Assembly: GCA_000432135.1 (NCBI GenBank)
Contig: HF990554.1
Span: 1-15,762, forward strand
DNA from: Firmicutes bacterium CAG:124
GTDB taxonomy: Bacteria > Bacillota > Clostridia > Oscillospirales > Oscillospiraceae
Direction of reading: 5' to 3'
Length of the DNA: 15,762 nucleotides
The translations under genes and the position numbers were made by a program. Of this stretch, positions 12,975 to 15,762 are shown in pieces (positions within the stretch are counted from its first letter, which is position 1; each line of letters starts with the position of its first letter). The notes under the pieces are model-generated. The model had not been told where the DNA came from. It saw only the letters and a program-made list of their open reading frames with translations, and ran no database searches.

Positions 12975-15614
12975 TTACCGGCGCAGACGCTTTTCACTTT
13001 CTTCGAGCTGTGCAAGCAGGGCGCGGTTCTTTTCGAGCTTTTCGCGCTGCTCGGCCACGACCTTTTCCGGTGCGCGGGAGACAAACGCTTCGTTTGAAAG
13101 CTTGCCCTCGAACATGGCGATCTGCTTGAGGCAGTTCGCCTTTTCCTTTTCGATGCGGGCCAGCTCCTTCTCGAAGTCGATCAGCTCCTCCAGCGGAATA
13201 TAGAGCTTGGCGTCGTTCGTGACGACGCAGACCATGTTCTCGTGGCCCTCGGGGTCCGAATCGCAGATGATGACCTGATCGGCGTAGGCCAGACGGCAGA
13301 TAAAGCCCGTGCCCTGCCGGAAGATCTCGCCCTTGTCAGACACGACATAGAGCGTGCTCTTCTTCGACGGCGGGACGTTCATCTCCGCGCGGCGGTTGCG
13401 GATGGAACGGATGGCGTTCATGACGGACTCCATATGTGCCGCCTCGACGGAGAAGTTCAGATTCTCGTCGTACTTCGGCCAGTCAGCCAGCATGAGGGAC
13501 CTGCCCTCGTGCGGGATGGCCTGCCATATCTCTTCAGTGATGAACGGCATGAACGGGTGCAGGAGGCGCAGGAACTGGTCAAGCACATACACCAGCACCT
13601 TCTGCGCGGCCAGCTTGCTCTTTTCGTCCTCGCCATACAGTCTTGCCTTGGTCAGCTCGATATACCAGTCGCAGTACGTGTCCCAGATGAAGTCATAGAC
13701 CTTGGCGGAGGCCACGCCCAGCTCGTACGCGTCCATGTTCTCCGTGACCTCTTTGATGAGCGTATTGAGCTTGGACAGCACCCATTTGTCCTCGATCTCC
13801 AGGTCGGCGGCATCCGGAAGGCCGTTTTCTTCGACGGTCAGGTTCATGAGCACATAGCGGCTCGCGTTCCAGATTTTGTTGGCGAAATTGCGCATGGCCT
13901 CGCACTTTTCGACGTAGAAGCGCATATCGTTGCCGGGCGAGTTGCCGGTGATGAGGTTGAAGCGCAGCGCGTCTGCGCCGTATTTCTCGGCCATTTCCAG
14001 CGGGTCGATGCCGTTGCCGAGGGACTTGGACATCTTGCGGCCCTTGTCGTCGCGGACGAGGCCGTGGATGAAGACGGTCTTGAACGGCTCCTTTTTCATC
14101 TGCTCCATGCCGGAGACGACCATGCGCGCCACCCAGAAGAAGATGATATCATAGCCCGTGACCATATCGGTCGTCGGGTACCAGTATTTGAGGTCTTCGG
14201 AATCCAGATCGGGCCAGCCGAGCGTGGAGAACGGCCACAGACCGGACGAGAACCACGTGTCGAGCACGTCCTCGTCGCGGGTCAGCTTCGTGCAGCCGCA
14301 TTTTTCGCACTTCGTCGGGTCTTCGCGGCTGACATTGATATGGCCGCATTCGTCACAGTACCACGCGGGGATCTGATGGCCCCACCAGAGCTGGCGGGAG
14401 ATGCACCAGTCGTGCACGTTTTCCATCCAGTTGAGATACGTCTTGGAGAAGCGCTCCGGAACGAATTTGATCGTGCCGTCCTTCACGACGCGGATGGCCT
14501 CTTCTGCCAGCGGCTTCATCTTGACGAACCACTGCGCGGAAATGAGCGGCTCGACATCGTTATGGCAGCGGTAGCAGGTGCCGACGTTGTGGGAATACGG
14601 CTCGGTCTTGACCAGATACCCCTGCTCTTCGAGGTCCTTTACCAGGGCCTTGCGGCATTCGTAGCGGTCCATGCCGTTGTACTTGCCGCCGTTTTCGTTG
14701 ATATGGCCGTCGTCGGCGATGACGCGGATGACGTCGAGGTTGTGGCGCAGGCCGACCTCAAAGTCGTTGGGGTCGTGCGCCGGGGTCATTTTGACCGCGC
14801 CGGTGCCGAAGCCGATCTCGCAGTATTCATCGCCCACGATGGGAATTTCGCGGTTCATGATGGGCAGGATACAGGTCTTGCCGATGAGGTGTTTGAACTT
14901 TTCGTCGTTCGGGTTGACGGCCACGCCGGTGTCGCCCATCATGGTTTCCGGGCGGGTGGTCGCGACGACGATATCGCCGGAGCCGTCAGAGAGCGGATAG
15001 CGGATATACCAGAGATGGCCGGGCTTGTCGACATACTCGACCTCCGCGTCGGAGAGGGCCGTCAGGCAGTGCGGGCACCAGTTGATGATGCGGCTGCCCT
15101 TGTAGATCAGGCCCTTGTCGTACATCTCGCAGAAGGCCTCACGCACGGCTTTGGAGCAGCCCTCGTCCATCGTGAAGCGGCTGCGCGACCAGTCGCAGCT
15201 GACGCCGAGCTTGCGCTGCTGTTCGACGATGCGGCTGCCGTACTTTTCCTTCCACGCCCAGACGCGCTCGAGAAATTTTTCGCGGCCAAGGTCATAGCGG
15301 GTCTTGCCCTCCTTGACGCGCAGCTCCTCCTCGACCTTGATCTGGGTGGCGATACCGGCGTGGTCCGTACCGGGAAGCCACAGGGCGCTGTAGCCCTCCA
15401 TGCGCTTGTAGCGCGTCAGGATATCCTGCAGCGTCGAGTCCAGCGCGTGGCCCATGTGGAGCTGGCCGGTGACGTTGGGAGGCGGCATGACGATGGAATA
15501 GGGCTTTTTGTCGGGATCGGGTTCGGCCTTGAAGCAGTCGCTGTCCAGCCACATCTGGTAGATCTGGCTTTCCACCTGCGTCGGGTCGTATTGCTTGGGC
15601 AGTTCTTTTCTCAT
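12975..15614 (-). CDS. valS: Valyl-tRNA synthetase
   Basis: The product is 879 residues, the normal length for bacterial ValRS. It charges tRNA-Val and edits mis-activated threonine. The class I signature HMGH is at 53-56 (PPPNVTGQLHMGH) and KMSKS at 527-531. The editing domain includes TTRPETMMGDT (219-229). Cysteine pairs C180/C183, C347/C350, C420/C423 and C436/C439 suggest zinc-binding knuckles. WMENVHDWCISRQLWWG (396-412) is typical of ValRS. The C-terminal 60 residues are the family's charged coiled-coil arm. AGGAG lies 7 nt before the ATG. It follows an unknown gene by 27 bp with no room for a T-box leader, so it is probably co-transcribed with that gene. Confidence 0.97.
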   Translation of the reverse strand: MRKELPKQYDPTQVESQIYQMWLDSDCFKAEPDPDKKPYSIVMPPPNVTGQLHMGHALDSTLQDILTRYKRMEGYSALWLPGTDHAGIATQIKVEEELRVKEGKTRYDLGREKFLERVWAWKEKYGSRIVEQQRKLGVSCDWSRSRFTMDEGCSKAVREAFCEMYDKGLIYKGSRIINWCPHCLTALSDAEVEYVDKPGHLWYIRYPLSDGSGDIVVATTRPETMMGDTGVAVNPNDEKFKHLIGKTCILPIMNREIPIVGDEYCEIGFGTGAVKMTPAHDPNDFEVGLRHNLDVIRVIADDGHINENGGKYNGMDRYECRKALVKDLEEQGYLVKTEPYSHNVGTCYRCHNDVEPLISAQWFVKMKPLAEEAIRVVKDGTIKFVPERFSKTYLNWMENVHDWCISRQLWWGHQIPAWYCDECGHINVSREDPTKCEKCGCTKLTRDEDVLDTWFSSGLWPFSTLGWPDLDSEDLKYWYPTTDMVTGYDIIFFWVARMVVSGMEQMKKEPFKTVFIHGLVRDDKGRKMSKSLGNGIDPLEMAEKYGADALRFNLITGNSPGNDMRFYVEKCEAMRNFANKIWNASRYVLMNLTVEENGLPDAADLEIEDKWVLSKLNTLIKEVTENMDAYELGVASAKVYDFIWDTYCDWYIELTKARLYGEDEKSKLAAQKVLVYVLDQFLRLLHPFMPFITEEIWQAIPHEGRSLMLADWPKYDENLNFSVEAAHMESVMNAIRSIRNRRAEMNVPPSKKSTLYVVSDKGEIFRQGTGFICRLAYADQVIICDSDPEGHENMVCVVTNDAKLYIPLEELIDFEKELARIEKEKANCLKQIAMFEGKLSNEAFVSRAPEKVVAEQREKLEKNRALLAQLEESEKRLRR

Positions 15615-15641
15615 GTTGATTCTCCTATTTGAAACTTAAAA

Positions 15642-15762
15642 TTATTTTTCGATCAGCTCCGCGCAGGGGCAGTCCGTGTGTGCGCAGAAAAAGTCCAGAA
15701 ATTCCTCCGGTGTGCCTAAAATCAGATCCTTCTTCTGCAGAACGGTGGCCGAGCCGGAGTGC
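15642..15762 (-). CDS. Unrecognised gene, C-terminal end only
   Basis: The frame runs off the right edge; 39 residues and a TAA are visible, including SATVLQKKDLILGTPEEFLD and FFCAHTDCPCAELIEK. Codon use matches the neighbours and the ending with a CAHTDCPC cysteine cluster is distinctive, but I do not recognise a family. It is 27 bp upstream of valS on the same strand and likely shares its transcript. Confidence 0.6.
   Translation of the reverse strand, partial: HSGSATVLQKKDLILGTPEEFLDFFCAHTDCPCAELIEK

Noticed and set aside
12884..12975. A sigma-H promoter for spoIIA
   Set aside because: A CAGGAAAA stretch lies in the hairpin, but no GAAT-type -10 follows at the right distance.
13242..15632. 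A 796-codon open frame on the plus strand opposite valS
   Set aside because: It is antisense to a highly conserved synthetase with all its motifs, and has no independent evidence of translation.
1..15762. CRISPR arrays, tRNA or rRNA genes, T-box or other riboswitch folds
   Set aside because: No regular short repeats with spacers, no cloverleaf ending in CCA, and no T-box signature were found on either strand by eye.

Overview
The window reads as one stretch of a spore-forming, GC-rich (by eye about 60%) Gram-positive chromosome, most likely a gut member of the Clostridia in the Oscillospirales. The grounds are a complete spoIIAA-spoIIAB-sigF operon, a yunB sporulation gene, an NAD-dependent DNA ligase, a PcrA-type helicase and strong AGGAGG-like ribosome binding sites. 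Species cannot be named from sequence alone. Every intact gene lies on the minus strand, so the biological order runs from high to low coordinates.

From right to left, the core part (15762 to 5206) holds: the 3' end of an unrecognised gene, valS, the spoIIA operon (anti-anti-sigma, anti-sigma, sigma-F), a roughly 440-bp gap with a striking nested inverted repeat, then pcrA, yunB, ligA and a small metallo-beta-lactamase-fold hydrolase. The last three overlap end to end (yunB/ligA by 23 bp, ligA/hydrolase by 4 bp), and pcrA is 38 bp ahead of yunB, so pcrA-yunB-ligA-hydrolase is probably one transcription unit mixing DNA repair or replication with a sporulation protein.

The middle part (5205 to 4545) has no intact gene. 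It holds two gene remnants pointing at each other: the end of a molybdopterin-binding protein on the plus strand, and about 40 codons of an unknown gene's 3' end on the minus strand. It also has two hairpins and a candidate promoter for the next unit. That unit (4529 to 1655) is a two-gene envelope operon: a zinc-ribbon, single-pass membrane protein with a C-terminal YARHG-like domain, followed by a membrane-anchored protein that fuses an N-acetylmuramoyl-L-alanine amidase domain to a serine beta-lactamase/DD-peptidase-like domain.

The left end (1560 to 1) is a decaying accessory operon. It contains a metallo-beta-lactamase-fold gene that has lost its middle, a 5'-truncated ATC-hydrolase-like gene, an intact class I methyltransferase, and a gene stopped after 36 codons next to what may be the terminal repeat of an insertion sequence at the window edge.

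No wholly new defence or mobile system is visible. The most unusual items are the amidase/beta-lactamase-like fusion, the nested inverted repeat between sigF and pcrA, and the junctions that record the deletions.
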